Source: Arthrobacter ipis
GTDB lineage: Bacteria; Actinomycetota; Actinomycetes; Actinomycetales; Micrococcaceae
DNA length: 64,000 nt
NCBI RefSeq assembly: GCF_014694315.1
Contig: NZ_JAAOXD010000003.1
Location: 959,741 to 1,023,740 of the forward strand
Direction of reading: 5' to 3'
Position numbers and translations under genes: made by a program. Every line of letters starts with the position of its first letter. Position 1 is the first letter of the stretch. The notes below the pieces were generated by a model. The model had not been told where the DNA came from and did not search any database. It saw only the letters and a list, made by a program, of their open reading frames with translations. Shown piece after piece: positions 43,025 to 52,298 of the stretch.

Positions 43025-44344
43025 ATGACTACTCGAAAGTTGCGCTCTGTCGCGATGGCAATCTCCGCAGCCGCCCTCTCGGTCAGCCTGGCCGCGTGCG
43101 GCTCCAGCGGCCCCGCGGGATCCACCGCCGCCGGTGACGGTGCCTCCATGTGGGGCCTGACGGGCGGAAACCAGCCTGTGCTGCAGAAGTCGGTCGAGGC
43201 CTGGAACAGTGCACACTCTGACCAGTCCATCAAACTCGACTTCTTCGCGAACGATGCCTACAAGACCAAGGTGCGCACCGCCGTCGGCGCCGGCGAAGGC
43301 CCCACCTTTATCTATGGCTGGGGTGGCGGTGTCCTAAAGTCCTACGTTGATGCGGACCAGGTGGAGGACCTCTCGGCCTTCGTCAAGGAGAACCCCGAGG
43401 TGAAGGAGCGCTATCTTCCCGCCGTCCTGAAGAACGGCGAGATCGACGGCAAGACGTACGCCCTGCCGAACAACAACGTCCAGCCCGTGGTTCTGTACTA
43501 CAACAAGGAAGTCTTCGACAAGGTCGGCGCACAGCCGCCGAAGACCTGGGGCGAGCTGATGGCGCTCGTGCCGAAATTCAAGGAGGCCGGAATCGCCCCG
43601 TTCTCCCTGGGCGGCCAGTCCAAGTGGCCGGACCTGATGTGGCTGGAGTACCTCGTTGAGCGCATCGGAGGCCCCGAGGTCTTCGCTAACATCGCCGCGG
43701 ACAAGCCCGGCGCCTGGTCCGATCCCGCCGTGACCGAGGCGCTGACCAAGATCCAGCAGCTGGCGGACGCCGGCGGCTTCGTGAACGGCTTCTCCTCCAT
43801 CGCCGCGGACAGCAACGCCGACCAGGCCCTGCTCTACACGGGCAAGGCGGCCATGGTCCTGCAGGGTGGTTGGATCTACCAGGGCATGAAGAAGGACGCG
43901 GGCAGCTTCGTCACCGGCGGAAAGCTCGGTTTCACCACCTTCCCCACCGTCGAAGGCGGCAAGGGCGACCCCGCCAACGTGGTGGGCAACCCCTCCAACT
44001 TCTGGTCCATCTCCGCCAAAGCCACCGACGAGCAGAAGAAGGCCGCCCTCAACTACGTCAAGGACGGCATGTTCACGGACGCTGACACCGACGCCCTCAT
44101 CGCCTCGGGAGCCGTCCCGGTAATCAACGGCATCGAAAGCAAGCTCGCGGCCTCGCCCGACAAGGACTTCCTGACCTTCGTTTACGGCCTGGCCAAGAAC
44201 GCCCCGAGTTTCACGCTGTCCTGGGACCAGGCGCTGAGCCCGGCGCAGGGCGACGCGATGCTGTCCAACCTTGACCAAATCTTCCTCAAGAAGATCACCC
44301 CGCAGCAGTTCGTCTCCACGATGAACGCCACGATCGGGAAGTAA
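43025..44344 (+). CDS. Sugar ABC transporter substrate-binding lipoprotein
   Basis: 439 residues, cluster-B/CUT1 type. It has a lipoprotein signal with LAAC at 22-25 (lipidated Cys25), then a two-lobed binding fold with LPNNNVQPVVLYYNKEVFDK and Trp-rich sugar contacts. It captures a sugar outside the membrane for the two permeases that follow. No ATPase gene is in the cluster, so a shared MsmK/UgpC-like ATPase elsewhere is expected. The ligand is unknown; see the oxidoreductases downstream. Confidence 0.92.
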   Translation: MTTRKLRSVAMAISAAALSVSLAACGSSGPAGSTAAGDGASMWGLTGGNQPVLQKSVEAWNSAHSDQSIKLDFFANDAYKTKVRTAVGAGEGPTFIYGWGGGVLKSYVDADQVEDLSAFVKENPEVKERYLPAVLKNGEIDGKTYALPNNNVQPVVLYYNKEVFDKVGAQPPKTWGELMALVPKFKEAGIAPFSLGGQSKWPDLMWLEYLVERIGGPEVFANIAADKPGAWSDPAVTEALTKIQQLADAGGFVNGFSSIAADSNADQALLYTGKAAMVLQGGWIYQGMKKDAGSFVTGGKLGFTTFPTVEGGKGDPANVVGNPSNFWSISAKATDEQKKAALNYVKDGMFTDADTDALIASGAVPVINGIESKLAASPDKDFLTFVYGLAKNAPSFTLSWDQALSPAQGDAMLSNLDQIFLKKITPQQFVSTMNATIGK

Positions 44345-44348
44345 CAGC

Positions 44349-45251
44349 GTGACCATCACCAGTTCCAACCGCCGACGGGCCCGCGACGCGGGCCCGTCGG
44401 GGTGGCTGGCAGCGCCAGCCCTTGTCTTCTTCCTGGTGTTCGCCGTCGTCCCGCTCGCCGGCGTCGTTTTCCTCAGTTTCACCAGCTGGGACGGTCTGCG
44501 CGAGATCCGGCTTGAGGGTCTGGCCAGCTGGACCACGGTACTCACCGATCCCGTCACCGGCAACGCCTTGCTGGTGACCGCCAAGATCATGTTCTTCTCG
44601 TTCATCGTCCAGGCACCCATCAGCCTGCTGCTCGGCGTCTTCACTGCAGGAAGCCAGAAGTACCGGGCTGCGCTCGCCGTCCTGTACTTCCTGCCGCTCC
44701 TGCTCTCCTCGGCCGCCGTCGCCATCGCCTTCAAGGCGCTGCTGGACCCTAACTTCGGCCTCGGCCCGGGCCTTCAGGTGCCCATTTTGATCCAAGATTG
44801 GCTCGGAAACTCCGATCTCGTTCTGTTCGTGGTGGTTTTCGTCATCGCGTGGCAGTTCGTGCCGTTCCACACGCTCATCTACCAAGGCGGCGTGCGGCAG
44901 ATCCCCACCTCCCTCTATGAAGCGGCGGAGATCGACGGCGCGGGCCGGGTCCGGCAGTTCCTGAACATCACGCTGCCCCAGCTGAAATACACGATCATCA
45001 CCTCCTCCACGCTCATGGTGGTAGGGAGCCTGGCTTACTTCGACCTGATCTTCGTCCTCACCGGCGGAGGCCCGGGCTACAGCACCCGGCTGCTGCCGCT
45101 GCACATGTACCTGACCGGCTTCAAGGCCAACGACATGGGTGCTGCGAGCGCCCTGGGCGTCATCCTGATCGTCATCGGGCTGGGCCTGGCCCTGCTGCTG
45201 CAGCGCCTCGGCGGCAAGAACCGGAACGACAGCCAATTGGAAGGAGCCTGA
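44349..45251 (+). CDS. Sugar ABC transporter permease (MalF-like)
   Basis: 300 residues with six membrane helices. The ATPase-contact EAA loop is EAAEIDGAGRVRQFLNITLP. GTG start at 44349, 4 bases after the binding-protein stop, with GGGAAG upstream. Its TGA overlaps the next ATG by one base. Confidence 0.93.
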   Translation: MTITSSNRRRARDAGPSGWLAAPALVFFLVFAVVPLAGVVFLSFTSWDGLREIRLEGLASWTTVLTDPVTGNALLVTAKIMFFSFIVQAPISLLLGVFTAGSQKYRAALAVLYFLPLLLSSAAVAIAFKALLDPNFGLGPGLQVPILIQDWLGNSDLVLFVVVFVIAWQFVPFHTLIYQGGVRQIPTSLYEAAEIDGAGRVRQFLNITLPQLKYTIITSSTLMVVGSLAYFDLIFVLTGGGPGYSTRLLPLHMYLTGFKANDMGAASALGVILIVIGLGLALLLQRLGGKNRNDSQLEGA

Positions 45252-46153
45252 TGGCTTCCACAACCCAGCTCCCCGCGGCTCCGGAGGCACCTGCCTTTAC
45301 CCCCGCCACACCGCGCCAGAGCTCCAGTCGCGCCCGACGGCGCCGGCCAAACCTTCCGGGCGGCCTCGGCGGGTGGCTCTGGCTCGCGGTGATCGTCCTG
45401 CCCATCTACTACGTGGTGATCACCAGCCTGAAGAACCAGGCCGGGTTCTTCACCACCAACCCGATGCTTCCGCCCACCGAGCCCACGCTGGACAACTACA
45501 AGCTGGTGCTGGAAAACGACTTTGCGCGGTACTTCGTTAACAGCGTCATCGTCACACTGGGCACGGTCATTCCTGCCTTGTTCGTCTCTTTCATGGCTGC
45601 CTACGCGATCGTCCGGGGCAAGGGCCGGTTCGTGAACTGGACCAACAACCTGTTCCTCCTGGGCCTGGCCATTCCGCTGCACGCCACCATCATCCCGATC
45701 TACTGGATGATCACCCGCGCCCATCTCTACGACACGTTGCTGGCCCTGATCCTGCCGTCCATCGCGTTCGCCATTCCGGTCTCCGTCCTGATCCTCTCGA
45801 ACTTCATGCGGGACGTGCCCAACGAGCTGTTCGAGTCGATGCGCCTGGACGGGTGCTCGGATTGGGCCATGCTGTGGCGGCTGGCCCTGCCGATGACCAA
45901 GCCGGCGGTGATCACCGTTGGCATCTACAACGCCCTGCACGTCTGGAACGGCTTCCTGTTCCCGCTGATCCTCACCCAGAGCCCGGCCACCCGCGTGCTG
46001 CCCCTCTCGCTGTGGACATTCCAGGGCGAATTCAGCGTCAACATCCCCGCGGTGCTCGCCTCGGTGGTGCTGGCCACGCTGCCGCTGCTGGTTCTCTACA
46101 TCGTGGCCCGCCGCCAGCTGATCAGCGGACTGACCGCCGGCTTCAGCAAGTAA
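45251..46153 (+). CDS. Sugar ABC transporter permease (MalG-like)
   Basis: 300 residues with an N-terminal Pro/Arg-rich cytosolic tail (1-38) and six helices. The EAA-type loop is ESMRLDGCSDWAMLWRLALP, and HVWNGFLFPLILTQS is typical of MalG-like proteins. AAGGAG precedes the ATG. The last 17 bases including the stop are duplicated directly downstream. Confidence 0.93.
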   Translation: MASTTQLPAAPEAPAFTPATPRQSSSRARRRRPNLPGGLGGWLWLAVIVLPIYYVVITSLKNQAGFFTTNPMLPPTEPTLDNYKLVLENDFARYFVNSVIVTLGTVIPALFVSFMAAYAIVRGKGRFVNWTNNLFLLGLAIPLHATIIPIYWMITRAHLYDTLLALILPSIAFAIPVSVLILSNFMRDVPNELFESMRLDGCSDWAMLWRLALPMTKPAVITVGIYNALHVWNGFLFPLILTQSPATRVLPLSLWTFQGEFSVNIPAVLASVVLATLPLLVLYIVARRQLISGLTAGFSK

Positions 46154-46170
46154 CCGGCTTCAGCAAGTAA
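46137..46170. repeat. 17-bp tandem duplication across the permease stop
   Basis: CCGGCTTCAGCAAGTAA occurs at 46137-46153 and again at 46154-46170. The first copy ends with the real TAA stop and the second carries a silent TAA. Confidence 0.9.
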
Positions 46171-46200
46171 ACATACGGATTCCTCACGAAAGGACATTGG

Positions 46201-47394
46201 ATGACAAGCACGAAGCCGCTGCGGGTCGGCATGGTGGGCCACGCCTTCATGGGGGCCGCCCATTCACACGCCTGGCGAACGGCACCCCGCTTCTTCGACC
46301 TGCCCCTGCAGCCGCAGCTCACCGCCGTCGCCGGCAGGAATGCCAGCGGCGTCCGGGCAGCGGCGGACAAGCTCGGCTGGGAGTCGGCCGAAACGGACTG
46401 GCGCCGGCTGATCGAACGTGACGACATCGACCTGATCGACATCTGCACCCCCGGCGACACCCACGCCGAGATCGCTGCCGCCGCCCTCGAGGCCGGCAAG
46501 CACGTGCTGTGCGAAAAGCCGCTGGCCAACTCCGTGGATGAGGCGGAGCGGATGACCGTTGTGGCAGAGGCCGCCGCCGAACGGGGTGTCTATACGATGT
46601 GCGGGTTCAGCTACCGCCGCACACCGGCGCTGGCACTGGCCAAACGCATGGTGGAGGAAGGCCGGCTGGGGACCATCCGGCATGTCCGCGCGCAGTACCT
46701 GCAAGACTGGCTGTCCGACGAGAACGCCCCCATGACCTGGCGGCTGGACAAGAGCAAGTCCGGGTCCGGATCCCTGGGGGACATCGGAGCGCACAGCATC
46801 GATGCAGCCCAGTGGATCACCGGGCAGAAGATCACCGGCGTCTCCGCGCTGCTGGAGACGTTCGTTCCCGAGCGGCCCCTGGCCGGGGACCTGGTGGGCC
46901 TTGGCGGGCACGGCGACTTAGGCCAGGACGCACCCCGCGGGGCGGTCACCGTGGATGACGCCGCTATCTTCAGCGCCCGGTTCGACGGCGGCGGTACTTC
47001 AGCGGGCGCCGTCGGGGTTTTCGAGGCAACCCGCTACGCGCTGGGACGGAAGAATGCGATGCGGCTGGAGCTGAACGGCACCAAAGCGTCCCTCGCCTTC
47101 GACTTCGAGGACATGAACGCCCTCTCCTTCTACGATGCAGCCGAGTCGCCCGACGCCGGCTTCCGCCGGATCCTCGTCACCGAACCTGAGCATCCCTACG
47201 TCGGCAACTGGTGGCCCACCGGCCACGGCCTGGGCTACGAGCACGGCTTCACCCACCAGGTGGTGGACCTCGTCAACGCGCTCGCGCAAGGCACGCAGCC
47301 GGAACCGTCCTTCGCCGACGCCCTGCAGGTCCAGCGCGTGCTGGCCGCGGTGGAGGCCAGTGCAGCCAACTCCAGCCAATGGCAAAAAGTCTGA
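46201..47394 (+). CDS. Gfo/Idh/MocA oxidoreductase, levoglucosan-dehydrogenase-like
   Basis: 397 residues. The N-terminal Rossmann domain has [17 protein letters not shown] and [12 protein letters not shown] (catalytic Lys). The C-terminal domain has [20 protein letters not shown] and [14 protein letters not shown]. These features resemble, from memory, the NAD-dependent levoglucosan dehydrogenases described in Arthrobacter-type bacteria, which oxidise C3 of the sugar. Exact substrate is not proven. AAAGGAC precedes the ATG. It follows the ABC permeases, linking import to oxidation. Confidence 0.87.
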   Translation: MTSTKPLRVGMVGHAFMGAAHSHAWRTAPRFFDLPLQPQLTAVAGRNASGVRAAADKLGWESAETDWRRLIERDDIDLIDICTPGDTHAEIAAAALEAGKHVLCEKPLANSVDEAERMTVVAEAAAERGVYTMCGFSYRRTPALALAKRMVEEGRLGTIRHVRAQYLQDWLSDENAPMTWRLDKSKSGSGSLGDIGAHSIDAAQWITGQKITGVSALLETFVPERPLAGDLVGLGGHGDLGQDAPRGAVTVDDAAIFSARFDGGGTSAGAVGVFEATRYALGRKNAMRLELNGTKASLAFDFEDMNALSFYDAAESPDAGFRRILVTEPEHPYVGNWWPTGHGLGYEHGFTHQVVDLVNALAQGTQPEPSFADALQVQRVLAAVEASAANSSQWQKV

Positions 47395-47422
47395 AACCCG
47401 TGACTGCAGAACAGGTAACCCG

Positions 47423-48427
47423 ATGACACGACCCATAACGCTTTTCACCGGCCAGTGGGCTGATCTTCCGTTCGAGGAGGTGGCCCGGCTCGCCGGCGAG
47501 TGGGGCTTTGACGGCCTGGAGATCGCCTGCTGGGGCGATCACCTGGATCCGCGCCGCGCAGCAGAAGACGATTCCTACCTCCAGGGCCGGCTGGACCTCC
47601 TCGAGAAGAACAACCTCCAGGTCTTCGCCATCGCAAACCACCTCACCGGCCAGGCTGTCTGCGATGACCCGATTGATGAGCGCCACCAGGGCATCCTGAC
47701 GCCTGAGGTCTGGGGTGACGGCGATCCGGAGGGCGTACGTGCCCGGGCGGCGCAGTCCATGATGGACACTGCCCGGGCCGCGGCGCGGCTTGGTGTGAAA
47801 ACCGTGACGGGTTTTACCGGCTCCTCCATCTGGAAGGCCGTGGCGATGTTTCCGCCCGCTTCGGAGGCCATGATCGACGCCGGGTACCGGGACTTCGCTG
47901 ACCGGTGGAACCCCATCCTCGACGTCTTTGACGAGGTGGGGGTCCGCTTCGCGCTCGAAGTGCACCCCTCCGAGATCGCCTACGACTACTGGACCACAAA
48001 GCGGACTCTGGAAGCCATCGGCCACCGGGCCGCCTTCGGCCTTAACTTCGATCCCTCCCACTTCATCTGGCAGGACCTGGACCCGGTGATGTTCCTGCAG
48101 GACTTCGCCGAGCACATCCTGCATGTGCATGTGAAGGAATCCGTGCGCCAGCTCGACGGGCGCAACGGCCGGCTTGGCTCGCACCTGGCCTGGGCCGATC
48201 CGCGCCGCGGCTGGGACTTCGTCACCGCCGGGCACGGGGACGTGCAGTGGAACAGGATCTTCCGCACCCTGAACGCCATCGCGTACACCGGCCCTACCAG
48301 CATCGAATGGGAGGACGCCGGCATGGACCGGCTGACCGGCGCACCCCAGGCCCTCGCCCTGGTTAAGGACCTCGCAGCCATCGCCCCGCCCGCCGCGGCA
48401 TTCGACGCCGCCTTCGCCACCCGATGA
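47423..48427 (+). CDS. TIM-barrel sugar isomerase/epimerase family protein
   Basis: 334 residues of the xylose-isomerase-like AP-endonuclease-2 fold. Metal-ligand candidates are Glu in [13 protein letters not shown], Asp/His in [10 protein letters not shown], His in HVHVKES and Glu in [10 protein letters not shown]. Relatives act on keto-sugars, inosose or 3-keto-glycosides. The ATG at 47423 follows AGG; 28 bases separate it from the oxidoreductase. In an oxidative pathway it could cleave or isomerise the keto product. Confidence 0.88.
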   Translation: MTRPITLFTGQWADLPFEEVARLAGEWGFDGLEIACWGDHLDPRRAAEDDSYLQGRLDLLEKNNLQVFAIANHLTGQAVCDDPIDERHQGILTPEVWGDGDPEGVRARAAQSMMDTARAAARLGVKTVTGFTGSSIWKAVAMFPPASEAMIDAGYRDFADRWNPILDVFDEVGVRFALEVHPSEIAYDYWTTKRTLEAIGHRAAFGLNFDPSHFIWQDLDPVMFLQDFAEHILHVHVKESVRQLDGRNGRLGSHLAWADPRRGWDFVTAGHGDVQWNRIFRTLNAIAYTGPTSIEWEDAGMDRLTGAPQALALVKDLAAIAPPAAAFDAAFATR

Positions 48428-48465
48428 CACCAGCCAACGGCTGAAAACCAAAGGAAACCCCTGAC

Positions 48466-49164
48466 ATGACTGAACGAAAATCCGCCCTGGTGGTGCGCGG
48501 CGGCTGGGACGGCCACCAGCCCTTCGAAGCCACCGAGCTCTTCATCCCGCACCTGAAAAACAACGGCTACGACGTCCGTGTGGAGGAATCGCCCAAGGTC
48601 TACGCCGACGCCGGCTACATGGCAGGAGTGGACCTGATTATGCAGTGCATGACCATGACCACGATTGAAAAGGACGAGTTCGAGGGACTGCGGGCCGCCG
48701 TCGAAAACGGCACCGGCCTGGCAGGCTGGCACGGCGGGATCGCGGATTCCTACCGCAACAACTCCGACTACCTGCACCTGATCGGTGGCCAGTTCGCCTG
48801 CCACCCCGGCAAGCATCCGGACGAGCGGGTCGGGGAGCAGTCCGACAACTACGTGCCCTACACCGTCAACATGCTCCCGGCCGCCGCGGACCACCCCATC
48901 ACGGAGGGCATCGGCGACTTCGAACTTGTCACCGAACAGTACTGGGTTTTGGCCGACGACTACATCGACGTCCTCGCCACCACCACGCAGAAGGTCCGCG
49001 AGTGGGACCCTTGGCACCGCGAGGTGACCTCGCCGGCCATCTGGACCCGCCAGTGGGGCACGGGCCGGATCTTCGTCGCCACCCCCGGCCACCATGTCGG
49101 CATCCTCCAGGACACCAACGTCCGCACCATTATCGAAAGGGGCCTGCTGTGGGCAAGCCGTTAG
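48466..49164 (+). CDS. ThuA-domain protein
   Basis: 232 residues with the ThuA fold, a class I glutamine amidotransferase-like flavodoxin fold. LVVRGGWDGHQPFEATELFI opens it, AGWHGGIADSYR and FACHPGKHPDE follow, and it ends in VATPGHHVGIL. ThuA partners a Gfo/Idh/MocA enzyme (ThuB) in trehalose utilisation. AAAGGAAA is upstream. The next gene starts inside its last codons (16-base overlap), so the two products probably act together. Confidence 0.9.
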   Translation: MTERKSALVVRGGWDGHQPFEATELFIPHLKNNGYDVRVEESPKVYADAGYMAGVDLIMQCMTMTTIEKDEFEGLRAAVENGTGLAGWHGGIADSYRNNSDYLHLIGGQFACHPGKHPDERVGEQSDNYVPYTVNMLPAAADHPITEGIGDFELVTEQYWVLADDYIDVLATTTQKVREWDPWHREVTSPAIWTRQWGTGRIFVATPGHHVGILQDTNVRTIIERGLLWASR

Positions 49165-50279
49165 AGACAACTGAACCGCTGAAGATCGGCATCATTGGCT
49201 GCGGCGCCATCATCGCCCAGTACCTGGCGAACTTCCGCCGGCTGGACCAGATCGAACTGGTGGCAGTGGCCGACTTGGATCCCGCGCGCGCCCAGGCTGT
49301 TGCGAACGACTACGACGGCGTCCGCGCACTGTCCGTGGACGGCCTCCTGGCCGCGGACGACGTCGACCTCGTCCTCAACCTGACCATCCCCGCGGCCCAC
49401 GCGGAGGTGGCGCTGAAGGCCATCGCAGCGGGCAAGAGCGTCTACGGGGAGAAGCCGCTCGCGGCGACCACCGCCGAGGCGCGGCAGGTGCTGGATGCGG
49501 CACGCGAGGCGGGCGTCGTCGTTGGCTGTGCCCCTGACACGGTGCTCGGCACCGGAATCCAGACCGCCCGCAAGGCGATCGACGACGGCCTGATCGGCGC
49601 ACCGATCAGCGCAACCGCCACCATGGTGACGCCCGGCCATGAGCGCTGGCACCCGAACCCGGACTTCTACTACCAGCCCGGCGGGGGTCCCCTGCTGGAC
49701 ATGGGTCCGTACTACGTGACCGCGCTGGTCACGCTGCTGGGTCCTGTCGTCTCCGTGGTCGGCGCTGCCAGCCACACCCGCAGCGAGCGGACCATCGGTT
49801 CGGGTCCACGCACTGGCGAGAAGGTTCCGGTGGCCATCGACTCCCATGTCACCGGCGTGCTGGTGCACGCTTCCGGTGCCCTGTCCACGCTCCTGATGAG
49901 CTTCGACGCCGTGAAGTCCAAGTCGCCCAACATCGAAATCCACGGTGAGCGCGGTTCCCTGGCCGTGCCCGACCCGAACCATTTCGACGGCGATGTCCAG
50001 GTCTTCCCGCTGGGCGCCGACGACTGGCAAACCCTGCCCGTCTCGGCTGGCTACGTCGACTCCGGACGCGGCTTCGGGATCGCCGACATCGCCGCAACAC
50101 CTCAGGGATGGGAGCCACGTGCCGGCGGCCAGCTGGCATACCACGTCCTCGAGGTGATGGAGTCCATGCTGGTTTCGGCCCGGACGGGTTCCGCGGTGCA
50201 GATCAAGAGCACGGCGGTCCGTCCGGAGCCGGTGGAACTGACGACCTTGGCAGCACAGGTCGCCGAAGTCAGCTCGTAG
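49149..50279 (+). CDS. Gfo/Idh/MocA oxidoreductase, ThuB-like
   Basis: 376 residues. The Rossmann motif is GIIGCGAIIAQYLANF with GEKPLAATTAEA (catalytic Lys). The C-terminal part has HPNPDFYYQPGGGPLLDMG. It starts with GTG at 49149 after AAAGGGG, overlapping thuA by 16 bases. As the second dehydrogenase of the cassette it could oxidise the sugar or reduce the free 3-keto-sugar. It ends 3 bases before the stop of the convergent HNH gene. Confidence 0.87.
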   Translation: MGKPLETTEPLKIGIIGCGAIIAQYLANFRRLDQIELVAVADLDPARAQAVANDYDGVRALSVDGLLAADDVDLVLNLTIPAAHAEVALKAIAAGKSVYGEKPLAATTAEARQVLDAAREAGVVVGCAPDTVLGTGIQTARKAIDDGLIGAPISATATMVTPGHERWHPNPDFYYQPGGGPLLDMGPYYVTALVTLLGPVVSVVGAASHTRSERTIGSGPRTGEKVPVAIDSHVTGVLVHASGALSTLLMSFDAVKSKSPNIEIHGERGSLAVPDPNHFDGDVQVFPLGADDWQTLPVSAGYVDSGRGFGIADIAATPQGWEPRAGGQLAYHVLEVMESMLVSARTGSAVQIKSTAVRPEPVELTTLAAQVAEVSS

Positions 50280-50282
50280 GAG

Positions 50283-52136
50283 CTACTCCCTCCCTTGGCC
50301 GGGTTCGGCGGCGGCGGTATTTCCGCCGCCGCTACACCGGTTGTGGGGTGGGTCCTGTTCGTTCGGGCTGAATAGTTCCCACGGGGCGGTGCCAGGCGGT
50401 CCGGTGCCAGACTGTCCGGTGCCGGGCTGGCTGACTACGGGTGGCCCGGTTCCGAATTCGCTGGTTCGCGGCTGTGGATTCGTCCGCAGCCTGCTACCGG
50501 GAAGTGGCGGTGCGGTGGAGCGGTAGGTGTGGCCGGTAGGTGTGGTGACTTCGATGGCGTGCCTCGATCCTGGCCGTGGTTTCACCTTCCAGCCGGGGAG
50601 TTCTTTGGTGTGGTTGCAGGCTTCGCACAGTCCCGCGCCATTACTCAGTGACGTGGGGCCGTCGTTGTGCCAGGGGATGATGTGGTCGTGGTGGCGGATC
50701 GGGGCGTCGCAATAGGGCGTGCGGCAGGTGTCATCGCGGACCTGGATGAAGCGGCGCAACGGTGCCGGGAAGAGCCGCCGTCGGGAGTCCATGGCGACTA
50801 AGTCACCGGTCTCCGGGGCGGTGTAGAGCCGGCGGAGCCAGATCTTGAGTTCCTCTACCGCGTCCTCGTGGTCGCCGGCTGAACTGCCCGCCGCCGGGCG
50901 AATGCGATCCGGCTGCGCGATGAGGTTGCGTGCCCACGCTGCGGGGACGATGCCGTAGCCGGTGAGGCGGGCTGGTTCGCTGTCGCCTTGGAGGAGGGTG
51001 CGGTCGGTCATGACGAGGTTGAGGTCTATCCCGGTGATGCCGCCGGGGGTGCCCGTGGTCCATTCGACGAGCGTGTCGGCCTTGATCTGATTCAGTGCCC
51101 GGGGGTCGCCGGCGGAATGGAGGGCTTCGGCACGCCTTGTCAGGGCTGTGTAGACGGCGACGCCCTGGTGGGCGGGCAGCAGCGCGGTGAAATAGGTCAT
51201 GCAGTCGGGGGCCGGGCGCAGGCTCACGGACCGCTCCGAGGCCGCGTGGCTCGCGCGCCGGGTGACGGAGCGCGGGTCCCGGCGGGTGGCGGCGGCCTTT
51301 ACCGCGGCGATGACGCCGCGGGTCCCGACCCCGGTGAAAGTCCCCATATCCGCAGCCAACTCCTCATCGACGGCGGTCCGGTCTTCCACGTTCAGGCAAG
51401 CTGTTTCCTGCACGAAATACATGGCGCGCTCTTCATTCAGCTGGCCGGTGTCCAGGGCGCCCAAGGCGTGCGGCATCTCGGTGACCAGGGCTTTGGCCAT
51501 GCCGAGCAGCCGCCCGCCGCGGTGCGGGGACTCGCCCCGGGCCAGCGCGATCTGCTCGGCCGCGCCCAGGTCCCGGTCTTTGCCCAGGTCCGCCGCCGAC
51601 AGCGTCCGATCCGAGTGGTTCCCACGCTCCGTTTGTTCCTGGCGGAGCCGCGCCTCGAAGGTCACAGAAAGCCGTGCCTGCTGCCCGGCGGCCCAGCACT
51701 TGACGTTCTCATACGCGCGGACCTGAGCGATCAACCCGGCACCGTCGGCGGTGAGGTCAACTGCCGGGAGAAACCACCCGGGCCTCGTTCCACTGTCCTG
51801 GACAATGGAACCGGCCGCGTGCCGGGCAGTAGCGGCGCCGGAGGGACCGGTGCGAAAAGCGCCGTGATAAGTTCCGGCGTCGAAAGGGCTGGCGTCAAGA
51901 AGGTACCCGTCGAAAGGACGGTCCGCCAACAGGACCTCGGGGAAGGGATCCTCCGGAAACGATGCCGGATACACGGCGCCGAGATCGTCGTCATACGGCA
52001 ACCCGTAGTACGGATCGGCGTCGAAACTCGGGGCGTCAGGGAAGTGGAAATCGCTGTCAGGAAACGCAGCAGACTGCAGGACGCCGCCGTGCGGCACCGC
52101 TGCCAAAGCCAGCTCCGATTTCCCGATTCCATCCAT
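50283..52136 (-). CDS. DUF222/HNH endonuclease-domain protein
   Basis: 617 residues. The long helical DUF222 region (about 110-440) is followed by a C-terminal HNH domain with CRTPYCDAPIRHHDHIIPWH and GLCEACNHTKE, so the zinc cysteines and catalytic histidines are intact. The first 110 residues are an unusual Asp/Phe/Pro/Tyr-rich head. The last 60 residues are Gly/Pro/Thr repeats. Such genes occur in many copies in actinobacteria and their role is unknown. It is solitary, between two catabolic loci, and no ribosome site is seen. Confidence 0.85.
   Translation of the reverse strand: MDGIGKSELALAAVPHGGVLQSAAFPDSDFHFPDAPSFDADPYYGLPYDDDLGAVYPASFPEDPFPEVLLADRPFDGYLLDASPFDAGTYHGAFRTGPSGAATARHAAGSIVQDSGTRPGWFLPAVDLTADGAGLIAQVRAYENVKCWAAGQQARLSVTFEARLRQEQTERGNHSDRTLSAADLGKDRDLGAAEQIALARGESPHRGGRLLGMAKALVTEMPHALGALDTGQLNEERAMYFVQETACLNVEDRTAVDEELAADMGTFTGVGTRGVIAAVKAAATRRDPRSVTRRASHAASERSVSLRPAPDCMTYFTALLPAHQGVAVYTALTRRAEALHSAGDPRALNQIKADTLVEWTTGTPGGITGIDLNLVMTDRTLLQGDSEPARLTGYGIVPAAWARNLIAQPDRIRPAAGSSAGDHEDAVEELKIWLRRLYTAPETGDLVAMDSRRRLFPAPLRRFIQVRDDTCRTPYCDAPIRHHDHIIPWHNDGPTSLSNGAGLCEACNHTKELPGWKVKPRPGSRHAIEVTTPTGHTYRSTAPPLPGSRLRTNPQPRTSEFGTGPPVVSQPGTGQSGTGPPGTAPWELFSPNEQDPPHNRCSGGGNTAAAEPGQGRE
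50308..50332 (+). terminator. Hairpin inside the HNH 3' coding end
   Basis: A 10-bp stem (GCGGCGGCGG with its complement) and a 5-nt loop TATTT, about 28 bases past the stop of the plus-strand ThuB-like gene. It is encoded within the last codons of the opposing HNH gene and may end the sugar cassette. Confidence 0.45.
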
Positions 52137-52233
52137 AGATACAGTCTGAGGAGGGGGTACGACAATAAAGGCCGGTCCAGGACCAGAGTCAGGCGGAATT
52201 CAAAAAACTTTTTTTGATTCACGTGCGAGCGGA

Positions 52234-52293
52234 AACTGGGTAGCATTTCAGGGCGTTCTCGGGCCTGAGAACGCCGTGAGGTGCTACCCAGTT
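52234..52293. repeat. 60-bp imperfect palindrome between xylB and the HNH gene
   Basis: The outer arms AACTGGGTAGCA (52234-52245) and 52282-52293 pair exactly, and an inner stem GGCGTTCTC/GAGAACGCC forms the centre. It begins just after the xylB stop on the minus strand, so it can act as the xylB terminator. A smaller hairpin (GGGTGC-TATT-GCACCC, 52294-52309) overlaps the xylB stop. It is also the upstream region of the HNH gene. Confidence 0.65.
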
Positions 52294-52298
52294 GGGTG

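Noticed and set aside
43334..44734. 466-codon frame antisense to the binding-protein and permease genes
   Set aside because: Shadow of conserved coding sequence; no start signal or domain.
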